A stretch of DNA of 6,710 nucleotides from Candidatus Peregrinibacteria bacterium CG10_big_fil_rev_8_21_14_0_10_49_16 (GCA_002772605.1 PFDS01000031.1:1-6710); one strand, 5' to 3'; positions 1 to 6,044 are shown, numbered from the stretch's first letter. The notes: generated by a model from the letters alone, not told the origin. A program made the numbers and translations.

Positions 1-1609
1 CAGTACCAAGTCTTCTCATATCCCAACCCGGCTGACGTTTTTCATCCCACACAACGTATTTCACACGATACCTCTCCAAGTATTCCTCCAAACGCTCCTC
101 GATGTCTGCACATGTACCTGTGACCAAATCCAGTTCATCCTGACGCACACGTTCCTTTCCCTGCATGTCAAAAATCGCATCGTACGCATCACCGTACACA
201 AGAACGACTTCATCTTCTGGTCGACGGTCAGGGACATCTAGAGGCATCTGTGTAAGGCAATAGCGCTCCGCGAGTTCCCTGTGACTGCGCAGTTCATGCT
301 GAATGTAGTGCGTGTAGAGGACATCGTGACGGGTATGACTCGCAACCAACGATGATGTAAGAGGATCTGATAGAACGACTGACTGGTCGAATGCTTCTAG
401 TAAAGAAAGTAGTGAAGCCAGGTGTTGCTCACCAAAATCCGTATCATCAATCCGCCATTGCGCAATCACTGCACGGTTGTCATAGGCAATGCCAAAAAGA
501 AATACACATCCCGCACAAAGCACAACACGAGAAAACCACTCTCTACGACGTGCTGCCGCAGTAACAGCTACGCAGGCGGCAAATACGAGAAAGAACAAGT
601 AGTGCGATACGAAGATGAAACGAATGCCATGCAACAGATGTTGGTTAAAAATCACAAACGCTGTCAGCACAGTGCACGTAACTGCTGTTGTGTATATGCG
701 ACGACACCATCCCACACTCACTCCGAGTGCCATACACAAAAACAGCACCGTCCACGGCCAGGATTCCGGACTCTGTGTATGTCCAATGCCACTGCGAAAG
801 AATGCTTCTGTGTAGAGAGAATGTGCACTGGCACGCATGAGTTGCAAAAAGATAGGAACAGCAATGACCGCTCCCACTCCTCCAAAAAGGAGTATCCGCC
901 ATACATGCTTCCATCGCTCAGCACGACTATGCACAGCATTCAAAAAATAGAGCAATGTAAGAATACCCCACCAAGCCCACGCGGCCGTCCAGCTCCAGAA
1001 GTACACATCAACAAGCAACCCCATGAGAGCTCCGCCCATAACTCCCCAAAGCAATCTGTACTGAAGACCGGCAAGCACCCCCCACATGGCAAGGAGTGTC
1101 AGAAGAAAACTTGTTCGCTGGTGAATGGGACGCCCCAGGTTGTAGAGTTCCATGAAGCAGAAAAGTACAGCGATAACAAAAGCCTGCTTTCGTGAAAACC
1201 CACATGCTCGACAGAACCCAAGGAGCACAAGAAAGAGAAGAAAAGGAATGATAAAATCCATCCACATAAGCACTGTTGCAGCATTCACGCGAAACGGCCG
1301 AAAGAGTTCCCCGTAGACACGCTCAATAAACGCCGTTTGCAGTTCAGGTAACTCCTCATCGCCTCCTGTCACCGCAGTGCCCAACCTGTGACTTCGACCA
1401 AGAAGTGCTTCCTGCACACGCGGAAGATAGCTGAACTCGTCGCTGTTGAAGTGCACGGGAATTCCCTGATACCGACCATCCAGTACGTGGAGAATATGTG
1501 GCATGCTAACCAAAAGCCCAAAAAATGCAGCAGTGCAGAATACAAGCCAATACCAGCGTTTTTCAGCAAAAAAACTACCCAACACAAAAGCAGTATACTG
1601 CATACGCAT
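1..1609 (-). CDS. Multi-pass GT-C-like membrane glycosyltransferase, 3' end outside window
   Basis: The frame is open from ATG at 1609 to the left edge, giving 536 visible residues with no stop, so the C-terminus is missing. An in-frame TAG lies four codons upstream, so the start is at 1609 or at the second ATG at 1603. A membrane helix at about residues 20-38 is followed by a large loop with HFNSDEFSYL (53-62; acidic pair D57-E58) and then many hydrophobic segments between about 113 and 375. A late NQHLLHG...HY motif spans about 322-337. From about 380 on the protein is soluble-looking and charged, ending near YVVWDEK (518-524). An acidic pair in the first external loop plus multiple helices fits the GT-C superfamily, which uses polyprenyl-phosphate sugars at the outer membrane face; this is fold-level inference. 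I cannot name the exact family, and a non-enzymatic membrane protein is possible. No Shine-Dalgarno site lies at the usual distance. Its start overlaps that of the divergent gene at 1608. Confidence 0.75.
   Translation of the reverse strand, partial: MRMQYTAFVLGSFFAEKRWYWLVFCTAAFFGLLVSMPHILHVLDGRYQGIPVHFNSDEFSYLPRVQEALLGRSHRLGTAVTGGDEELPELQTAFIERVYGELFRPFRVNAATVLMWMDFIIPFLLFLVLLGFCRACGFSRKQAFVIAVLFCFMELYNLGRPIHQRTSFLLTLLAMWGVLAGLQYRLLWGVMGGALMGLLVDVYFWSWTAAWAWWGILTLLYFLNAVHSRAERWKHVWRILLFGGVGAVIAVPIFLQLMRASAHSLYTEAFFRSGIGHTQSPESWPWTVLFLCMALGVSVGWCRRIYTTAVTCTVLTAFVIFNQHLLHGIRFIFVSHYLFFLVFAACVAVTAAARRREWFSRVVLCAGCVFLFGIAYDNRAVIAQWRIDDTDFGEQHLASLLSLLEAFDQSVVLSDPLTSSLVASHTRHDVLYTHYIQHELRSHRELAERYCLTQMPLDVPDRRPEDEVVLVYGDAYDAIFDMQGKERVRQDELDLVTGTCADIEERLEEYLERYRVKYVVWDEKRQPGWDMRRLGT
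1591..1607 (+). promoter_or_regulatory. Palindromic -10-like element for a possible leaderless start
   Basis: The 10-bp perfect palindrome CAGTATACTG (1591-1600) contains TATACT at 1594-1599, a good -10 match, about 8 bp before the plus-strand ATG at 1608. Transcription would then begin almost at the start codon, which fits the absence of any Shine-Dalgarno site. There is no recognisable -35 at the expected place (aaaact), so this is weak. The element lies inside codons 4-6 of the minus-strand gene and could instead be an operator or chance. Confidence 0.25.
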
Positions 1610-2693
1610 GGCTCGTCCCTACCACCAAATCCTCCAACACGCCTTCAGGCGCTTTAGCATACTGAGCGCAAGACGCACGTTTTTGCCAACATGCGGATAC
1701 TATGTACGTTCTCGCCTCTTGGCACCCCCTCCCCTTTGTCCCCCTGTCCGTCCGGCAGGCGGGCTCCCTCAGGAAGGGGAAAGAGTAGAAAAACCCGCCC
1801 TCTTCACCATGAACATTCTCCCACCTATGGCGTACGTGTGGTATCACTTTGCAGAAAAGAACCTGGGAGACAGAGTAGGTAAAGTGCTCTTCGACTGTTC
1901 CGGCAAACTCAACCCGAAGGACTTTCCCAACATGCGTGTGCAGAAGTTTCTCAACTTCTACGCCGCGACGAAGTCGGACGAATTTTTGTATCACATTGCG
2001 ACACATCGAAAAATCGGGTGGATCTGCGATGACGACATGTTCCCGATGAGCCCGAAGATGCTTGATGTGCTCGAAAGAGAACTTGCAGATGACAAAACAG
2101 CATCTGTCAGTTTTCGTCCGCGCAACTGGTGGCACTACGACATTGATGGAAAAGAGTATGAGGTCAGCAGCAGTTACTGCACAGCTATCAATAGAGAGAT
2201 TTTCTGTAAGAAAGAAAAGCTGTCACTCGCTCCTGCCAACTTTAACAACCATCCGTCGCATATCGGTAAACCTCCCGTACGGTACGACACATTTGATAAG
2301 GCAAATGAAATTCTGATCAGAAAAGGCTATCGCTGTTACGTCGTGCCAGAGCAAGAACGAAATGAGTACCTCACCGGATTCAGTGGCATGAGTGGAGCAG
2401 TTATTCTCCTTCATTACTTCAAAACACCGGAAGAGACAATTCTGTACTACATGACCCCTCCTAAAAAACAATGGAGCGGCAACGTTCTCTTCGGCACACT
2501 CTCGGCTATGCTCGCGATCTGTACTATCTGCGAAATTTACGAATCAATCACCGGTAAGAAGTATGTCATTCCATCCCTTCCAGCCCGATCCGAACTCGAA
2601 CGCATCCGCGATGTGAATCGGAAGGAATTTCGAGACGACCAGGATCCGGAGTGGTTCGAAAACGTCGAGAAACACCTGAAAAGAGAGCTTTGA
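1608..2693 (+). CDS. GT-A-like glycosyltransferase-type protein of unrecognised family
   Basis: Starting at ATG 1608 the product has 361 residues and ends at TGA 2691-2693. An ATG at 1503 in the same frame would put over 100 bp inside the opposite gene, so I prefer 1608; ATG 1809 is a later alternative. There are no clear signal peptide or membrane helices. The segment IGWICDDDMF (residues 136-145) has a hydrophobic strand followed by D-D-D at 141-143, as in the metal-binding DxD of GT-A nucleotide-sugar transferases. SSSYCTAINREIF (187-199) resembles the later acceptor/strand region of GT2-type enzymes. TGFSGMSGAV (256-265) is glycine-rich, and the C-terminus is charged (RDDQDPEWFENVEKHLKREL region). 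The usual N-terminal GT2 motif (YNE...DDGS) is not visible, so this is a divergent or different family. Residues about 39-59 (APPPLCPPVRPAGGLPQEGE) come from the GC-rich repeat at 1725-1783 and look like an in-frame insert. No Shine-Dalgarno site precedes it. Confidence 0.7.
   Translation: MARPYHQILQHAFRRFSILSARRTFLPTCGYYVRSRLLAPPPLCPPVRPAGGLPQEGERVEKPALFTMNILPPMAYVWYHFAEKNLGDRVGKVLFDCSGKLNPKDFPNMRVQKFLNFYAATKSDEFLYHIATHRKIGWICDDDMFPMSPKMLDVLERELADDKTASVSFRPRNWWHYDIDGKEYEVSSSYCTAINREIFCKKEKLSLAPANFNNHPSHIGKPPVRYDTFDKANEILIRKGYRCYVVPEQERNEYLTGFSGMSGAVILLHYFKTPEETILYYMTPPKKQWSGNVLFGTLSAMLAICTICEIYESITGKKYVIPSLPARSELERIRDVNRKEFRDDQDPEWFENVEKHLKREL
1725..1783 (+). repeat. GC-rich palindromic repeat inserted in frame, copy 1
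   Basis: It begins CCCCCTCCCCT and ends CTCCCTCA followed by GGAAGGGGAA. The same two blocks, in the same order and orientation, occur at 3305-3339. TCCCCTT (1730-1736) can pair with AAGGGGA (1774-1780), and CCTG (1743-1746) with CAGG (1756-1759), so it could form a hairpin. Copy 1 has a longer centre (28 bp between the blocks) than copy 2 (5 bp). It encodes a proline/glycine-rich stretch in the N-terminal part of the plus-strand gene without breaking its frame. Confidence 0.6.
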
Positions 2694-2700
2694 GGAATTA

Positions 2701-2733
2701 TTGACAAATTTATAAAAATAAGTATTATATAAT
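2701..2733 (+). promoter_or_regulatory. Sigma-70-type promoter for the small locus
   Basis: A perfect -35 box TTGACA (2701-2706) starts 8 bp after the stop codon of the upstream gene. With a 16-bp spacer it is followed by TATTAT (2723-2728); an overlapping perfect TATAAT (2728-2733) would need a 21-bp spacer. The surroundings are strongly A+T rich, unlike the rest of the window. The expected transcript start is near 2735-2741. This is the best promoter match I see in the window, and it points at the 2776 ORF and the hairpins. Confidence 0.7.
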
Positions 2734-2760
2734 CTTCTGTTTTCGGATCTTTGAAAAAGG

Positions 2761-2770
2761 AAAGGAGGTG
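2761..2770 (+). promoter_or_regulatory. Perfect Shine-Dalgarno site of the 21-residue ORF
   Basis: AAAGGAGGTG is fully complementary to the usual 3' end of bacterial 16S rRNA, and GGAGG ends 7 nt before ATG 2776, the ideal spacing. None of the long genes in the window has a comparable site. Upstream, TGTTTTC (2738-2744) is the exact reverse complement of GAAAACA (2770-2776), so a hairpin could close over the start codon and leave the Shine-Dalgarno site in its loop. Confidence 0.75.
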
Positions 2771-2775
2771 AAAAC

Positions 2776-2841
2776 ATGAAGAAGAAGCTGACGAGCTTCT
2801 TGGTGGCGCTCTTGCGAGCGCTGGGCACGCCCCACGCCTAG
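2776..2841 (+). CDS. Hypothetical 21-residue micropeptide
   Basis: ATG 2776 to TAG 2839-2841 encodes 21 residues, starting MKKKLTSFLVALLRAL and ending GTPHA. It has three N-terminal lysines, a hydrophobic stretch of about nine residues interrupted by one arginine, and a short tail. The strong promoter and perfect Shine-Dalgarno site argue that it is translated. It could be a short amphipathic or membrane-active peptide (type I toxin-like), a leader peptide, or only a translated handle on a structured RNA. I recognise no family. The coding sequence itself folds into two perfect hairpins (2782-2801 and 2806-2821), and its stop codon sits in the loop of a third, so selection may act on RNA shape as much as on the peptide. 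It is much more G+C rich than its own leader. Confidence 0.5.
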   Translation: MKKKLTSFLVALLRALGTPHA

Positions 2842-2880
2842 TTGGGGCAGTCAACCGGGATGATCAACATCATCCCGGTT
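2782..2880 (+). ncRNA. Candidate structured RNA: four consecutive hairpins
   Basis: Four perfect stems follow each other with 4-7 nt spacers. Hairpin 1 is AAGAAGCT/AGCTTCTT (2782-2801, 8 bp, loop GACG). Hairpin 2 is GCGCTC/GAGCGC (2806-2821, 6 bp, loop TTGC). Hairpin 3 is GCCCCA/TGGGGC (2829-2848, 6 bp, 8-nt loop holding the TAG). Hairpin 4 is 2853-2880 (12 bp, loop CAAC). They lie downstream of the TTGACA promoter, and the transcript would be about 145-160 nt. Such density of perfect inverted repeats in about 100 bp suggests a selected RNA structure. Orientation is inferred from the promoter and Shine-Dalgarno site, since perfect stems would also form on the other strand. I do not recognise a known RNA family; boundaries are inferred. 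Confidence 0.5.
2853..2880 (+). terminator. 12-bp stem-loop between convergent genes, probable terminator
   Basis: AACCGGGATGAT (2853-2864) pairs perfectly with ATCATCCCGGTT (2869-2880) around a CAAC loop. On the plus strand it is followed only by a short T-run (TTT at 2879-2881) and a TTTT at 2891-2894, so the U-tract is poor. It lies 12 bp beyond the stop of the minus-strand gene at 2893, so it could also block transcription from that side. Function as an RNA-stabilising 3' hairpin is an alternative. Confidence 0.55.
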
Positions 2881-2892
2881 TCGGTGTGGGTT

Positions 2893-4323
2893 TTACTTAC
2901 ATCTATATTGCACCACCGACGTCACCGGACTTGCTTCCGTTTGGTACAAAATTTCCACACCTTCTTTTGGTTCCCGTGTAATCTCGTAGAGAGGGCAGGA
3001 TTCTTCGCGCGAAGATACCAACTGGATATCCTCCCGAAACACCCCCTCTTCCCACACACGTCTGTTCACTCCACTTTCCACGAGGAAAAAGGAACTCTCT
3101 TCCGCATACTCATTGATGTAATCACGCGCAAGGGACCATGTGTAGAACCCTTCCGAAGATAGACCAAGGTTTGCAGAGATCTGCGGAACAAGTCGATCGA
3201 CGACACTGTTGCAGGAACCGTAGGTGTAGAGACAGATAGCTGCGGTGTGGGTAACTATGAGAACAGTAATGCAACCAATACATGTATATTTCCATACAAC
3301 AGATCCCCCTCCCCTGGCCCCTCCCTCAAAGGAGGGGAACCCTGCGGGCGACATACGTTGGCAAACATCTCGCAATCCTAACACTGCAAAAAAGAGCAAA
3401 AATACATATCCCGGAAACGCAAAACGCAGTGCCTGCACCCACCAGATAGCGGTCAGTATCCAAAGTGCACCCATGACGCATACAAAAAAAAGGTACTTTC
3501 TCCAGTAACGAAGTAGTCCGTACAGAGACAAGAGTAATAGCAGCGGCAAAATATTCTGGAGCGGATTACCGTAGTAGAACAGATTCGAGAGAAACTGATG
3601 CACCAGACTCGGCGCCTGCTGCCCTAACTCTCCCGTGTACTCTGAGTACAGCGGATCCCCAAAGACGAGAAAATTACGCAGAGGCCAGAGTGCAAAGAGG
3701 AGCACTCCGAATCCCATCCCTACCCAGAACCACAGTGAGTAGAGGTGGTCACGACGGTGAAAAAGCACCCATAAACCGAACACCGCAAACAGTGGCACGC
3801 CGTTGTATCGTGTCAGACAAGCGAGACCCAGTGCGGCACCGGACAGAAGGTACCATCGGTCATCCTGATCTGCACGCAGAAATCCATACACCGATGCCAG
3901 CACAAGACTCGTAAAAAGAAAATCTGCAGATCCCACTTGAGCCATGTATAAAAACCCATGATGAAAAAGAATGAAGACAGAAGTCAGAAGAGCAACGAAG
4001 GAGTCTGCCACTCGTGCAAACAGGAAAAAACTTAAGAGGAGCACTGCACCACCTGCCAGCAGACTACTCAGTTGCATACCAAGTTGCATACCAAAGAGTT
4101 GCGTCAACGGATAGGACGCAAACGCATGAAACGGCAAGTGCTTCGCGTAGGATTCTCCAAGAAGCTTGTACGATCCATCTTTCCACAAACTCTCTCCAAG
4201 AAGTGCGTAGATTGCCGTGTCACTCACAACGGGAAAACGCGTTCCCGGCAGCCACAGAAGAATTAAGAGAAGAAGTAATCCAAGAAGAATGTGCCAGGAG
4301 TATTTTTGAACGAAGGAAATCAT
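2893..4323 (-). CDS. ArnT/PMT-like GT-C glycosyltransferase (polyprenyl-phosphate sugar-dependent)
   Basis: I start the gene at ATG 4323, which overlaps the TGA of the upstream gene (ATGA at 4323-4320), rather than at an ATG 39 bp further up; this gives 476 residues. After a first helix (about 11-26) comes FPVVSDTAIYALLGESLWKDG (30-50), whose S-D (D35) is where PMT_2/ArnT enzymes carry their catalytic acidic loop. Next come LPFHAF (63-68), many membrane helices from about 87 to 317, LTRYNGVPLFAVFGLW (170-185) and RNFLVFGDPLYSEY (216-229). A last helix spans about 342-366, followed by a soluble C-terminal domain of about 110 residues. GT-C enzymes of this type move a sugar from polyprenyl phosphate to lipid, glycan or protein on the outer face; donor and acceptor cannot be told here. 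Residues about 325-341 (SPAGFPSFEGGARGGGS) derive from the repeat at 3305-3350 and sit in a loop between helices. Residues 78-85 are a GMQL duplication. Confidence 0.8.
   Translation of the reverse strand: MISFVQKYSWHILLGLLLLLILLWLPGTRFPVVSDTAIYALLGESLWKDGSYKLLGESYAKHLPFHAFASYPLTQLFGMQLGMQLSSLLAGGAVLLLSFFLFARVADSFVALLTSVFILFHHGFLYMAQVGSADFLFTSLVLASVYGFLRADQDDRWYLLSGAALGLACLTRYNGVPLFAVFGLWVLFHRRDHLYSLWFWVGMGFGVLLFALWPLRNFLVFGDPLYSEYTGELGQQAPSLVHQFLSNLFYYGNPLQNILPLLLLLSLYGLLRYWRKYLFFVCVMGALWILTAIWWVQALRFAFPGYVFLLFFAVLGLRDVCQRMSPAGFPSFEGGARGGGSVVWKYTCIGCITVLIVTHTAAICLYTYGSCNSVVDRLVPQISANLGLSSEGFYTWSLARDYINEYAEESSFFLVESGVNRRVWEEGVFREDIQLVSSREESCPLYEITREPKEGVEILYQTEASPVTSVVQYRCK
3305..3350 (+). 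repeat. GC-rich palindromic repeat inserted in frame, copy 2
   Basis: It shares CCCCCTCCCCT (3305-3315) and CTCCCTCA (3321-3328) followed by GGAGGGGAA with the repeat at 1725-1783, in the same genomic orientation. CCCCTCC (3318-3324) pairs with GGAGGGG (3331-3337) around CTCAAA. It is read from the opposite strand to copy 1, giving the peptide FPSFEGGARGGGS in a loop of the membrane transferase, again with the frame kept open. It looks like a dispersed palindromic element rather than native protein sequence. Confidence 0.6.
4071..4094. repeat. Perfect 12-bp tandem duplication inside a gene
   Basis: GTTGCATACCAA occurs twice head to tail (4071-4082 and 4083-4094). On the minus strand this doubles four residues (GMQLGMQL, residues 78-85 of the GT-C protein) just before a membrane helix. 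Because it is 12 bp, the frame is kept; replication slippage is the simple explanation. Confidence 0.8.
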
Positions 4324-5009
4324 GGTTTCACAATACGCAATTTCACAAACACCCATACCCATTTAAACCAGTCTTTCCAACAAATCTTCTTCCCTTCTTT
4401 GAAACTACGCGGTGTGTAGGAAATCGGTGCCTCAGCAATATGATATCCGCGCCGCAGGAGCATTGCCGTGAGTTCCGGGTCAAAACGAAAATCATTTTCT
4501 TTCAGTGGAAGAGTCTCAAGAACGTCTCGACGCACCATCTTGTAGCATGTGGGTTGGTCCGTGAGATGACTGCCATAGAGCACATTGCAGATGGTCGTGA
4601 GGAGTGACCCTCCAACAAACGTTGTCAGGTGCATGTACTGTTTCTGTTTCTTGAGTCGGCGTGACCCGAAGAGAACAGGTATGTTTTTTTCTTCTGCAAT
4701 ACGCAGAAGCGCAGGAATTTCCTCGGGGCTGTACTCCAGATCCGCATCCTGCACAATGACGTAGTGTCCCTTGGCATGTGTATACCCCATGCGCACGGCG
4801 GACCCCTTCCCGCCGTTTTCTTTGTGCAGAACAGTATCCTGAGTTCGCGCTTTCGCATGCAGAATCGAAAGTGAAGAGTCCTTCGATCCATCGTCCACAA
4901 AAATAACTTCCGCAAAATCACCACACACCTGAAAGATACGGTCGATAATTGCAGTCAATGTCGCTTCCTCGTTGTAGACAGGCATAACAATGCTCAGACG
5001 TGGCATCAT
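4320..5009 (-). CDS. GT2 polyprenyl-phosphate mannose/glucose synthase-like enzyme (DPM1 type)
   Basis: The 229-residue protein carries the full GT2 DPM_DPG-synthase signature: MPVYNEE (9-15), VDDGSKD (38-44), GGKGSAVRMG (66-75), the metal-binding QDADLEYSPEE (87-97), DQPTCYK (151-157), FRFDPEL (174-180) and SYTPRSFKEGKKI (197-209). These enzymes transfer mannose or glucose from a nucleotide sugar to polyprenyl phosphate at the inner membrane face. There is no C-terminal membrane domain, as in soluble DPM1-like members, and the length is normal for them. Two adjacent ATGs (5009 and 5006) are possible starts; neither has a Shine-Dalgarno site, and the gene follows the upstream GT4 gene by 18 bp. 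Its stop overlaps the start of the GT-C gene, a likely user of its product. The exact sugar cannot be read from the sequence. Confidence 0.9.
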   Translation of the reverse strand: MMPRLSIVMPVYNEEATLTAIIDRIFQVCGDFAEVIFVDDGSKDSSLSILHAKARTQDTVLHKENGGKGSAVRMGYTHAKGHYVIVQDADLEYSPEEIPALLRIAEEKNIPVLFGSRRLKKQKQYMHLTTFVGGSLLTTICNVLYGSHLTDQPTCYKMVRRDVLETLPLKENDFRFDPELTAMLLRRGYHIAEAPISYTPRSFKEGKKICWKDWFKWVWVFVKLRIVKP

Positions 5010-5027
5010 AGAGAGAAGTGTACTGTA

Positions 5028-6044
5028 CTACCGTGTCATTTCTCCAACCAATCGCCGCACGAGGCTTGGGAGACCATGTTTTTCTGTGACATTCCTACGT
5101 AACTGCTGACAAATCTCACTCTGCTTCTCCTCTGGAAGTACAAAGAACTCTTCAACTTTTGTGGCCATATTTTCATCGTTCACACGTAACCGTTCAGGGA
5201 GCTCTGGCTGCACGGCAGACGACAGAGAAACAACAGGACACTCACAAGCACATGCCTCAAGCACTGCTTTATCCAAACTTGTTTCACTCGCATGCAGGAA
5301 CATTCCCGCACGCTGCAAGAGCAGAACAAGGGCAGGCTGCTCCAGTGAGGAAATTGTCACACGGTCATGCAAATCAAAGTTGTGCAAAAATTCCTGCAAA
5401 CCAGACAGTACTTGGCTGTCATCAGCCGTAATAGGCATGCCTACAACCGTCAAATGGTACTGTGGAGGGAGCGCATGTAATGTACGGAGCAATACATCCA
5501 AACGTTTCGCGCGCGTAATGCGCCCAACCGTCACGAGGAGTGTGGGATCCCGCTCTATACTTGGGTCTGGACAAAAACGCTTTGTGTCGATGCCATGGCC
5601 CACGATAATGCTCTTTTTTGTCGGGAGCGGCATTCCATACTCCGATGCACTGAACACTTTTCGCGCAACGAGGAGCGAAAAACGTAGTGGCCACTTTGTA
5701 CCACGCGCCTCGTACCAAAGGTAAACAGGTTTACGGAAAAGCCACCACATTTTCCAACCAAGCACCACCCAGATCGGTGTCATGTGTACGAGGACTACGT
5801 CGTACTCTTTGCGTAATTTCCACTGTAACCACCAGAAACGACAGAGCTGAAAGATTTTCGAGACTCCCCAGTCCTTCCCCAATGTCTCAACAACAACGTT
5901 GGACGGTAATGCGTACTCTCCGACAGAGAGACCGATAACAGTAACCTTGTCACATGTTTGCGCAAACTCTTCAACCCATCGATGGAAAAATCCAAGAATC
6001 GGATCTCGTCGATCAACCTTCTGAGTAATAATGAAAAGCTTCAT
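5028..6044 (-). CDS. GT4-family glycosyltransferase
   Basis: The 338-residue protein is a GT-B fold enzyme. The N-terminal half starts MKLFIITQKVDRRDPILGFFHRW, typical of the acceptor-binding Rossmann domain. The C-terminal half has VGHGIDTKRFCPD (148-160), VTVGRITRAKRLDVLL (171-186), and FLHASETSLDKAVLEACACECPVV (249-272), where E263 fits the conserved donor-binding glutamate. The more usual E-x7-E is replaced by SETSLDKAVLE, with the first glutamate one residue further away. Such enzymes use nucleotide sugars to extend lipid-linked or surface glycans in the cytoplasm. The hydrophobic, tryptophan-rich patch at 70-103 may attach it to the membrane. ATG 6044 overlaps the TGA of the upstream gene by 4 bp and has no Shine-Dalgarno site, so translational coupling is likely. 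Sugar specificity is unknown. Confidence 0.88.
   Translation of the reverse strand: MKLFIITQKVDRRDPILGFFHRWVEEFAQTCDKVTVIGLSVGEYALPSNVVVETLGKDWGVSKIFQLCRFWWLQWKLRKEYDVVLVHMTPIWVVLGWKMWWLFRKPVYLWYEARGTKWPLRFSLLVARKVFSASEYGMPLPTKKSIIVGHGIDTKRFCPDPSIERDPTLLVTVGRITRAKRLDVLLRTLHALPPQYHLTVVGMPITADDSQVLSGLQEFLHNFDLHDRVTISSLEQPALVLLLQRAGMFLHASETSLDKAVLEACACECPVVSLSSAVQPELPERLRVNDENMATKVEEFFVLPEEKQSEICQQLRRNVTEKHGLPSLVRRLVGEMTR

Noticed and set aside
422..1195. Plus-strand open frame of 257 codons
   Set aside because: It is antisense to the continuous minus-strand GT-C-like gene; its translation is cysteine/histidine/threonine-rich low-order sequence without motifs.
1503..1607. Upstream extension of the plus-strand gene to ATG 1503
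   Set aside because: It would overlap the first 36 codons of the opposite gene and its residues look unstructured; ATG 1608 is more economical.
1656..1689. Promoter for the minus-strand gene (TTGGCA and TATGCT)
   Set aside because: The spacer would be 22 bp, too long for a credible sigma-70 promoter.
1575..2135. Minus-strand open frame of 186 codons
   Set aside because: It is antisense to the DDD-containing plus-strand gene and has no recognisable motif.
2842..3162. Readthrough extension of the micropeptide past TAG into a 106-codon frame
   Set aside because: It directly follows TAG in frame but runs antisense to the GT-C gene and shows no motif; no evidence that TAG is recoded here.
4014..4607. 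Plus-strand open frame of 197 codons
   Set aside because: It is a shadow of the GT-C and GT2 genes on the opposite strand.
5161..5724. Plus-strand open frame of 187 codons
   Set aside because: It is antisense to the GT4 gene, which has clear family motifs.
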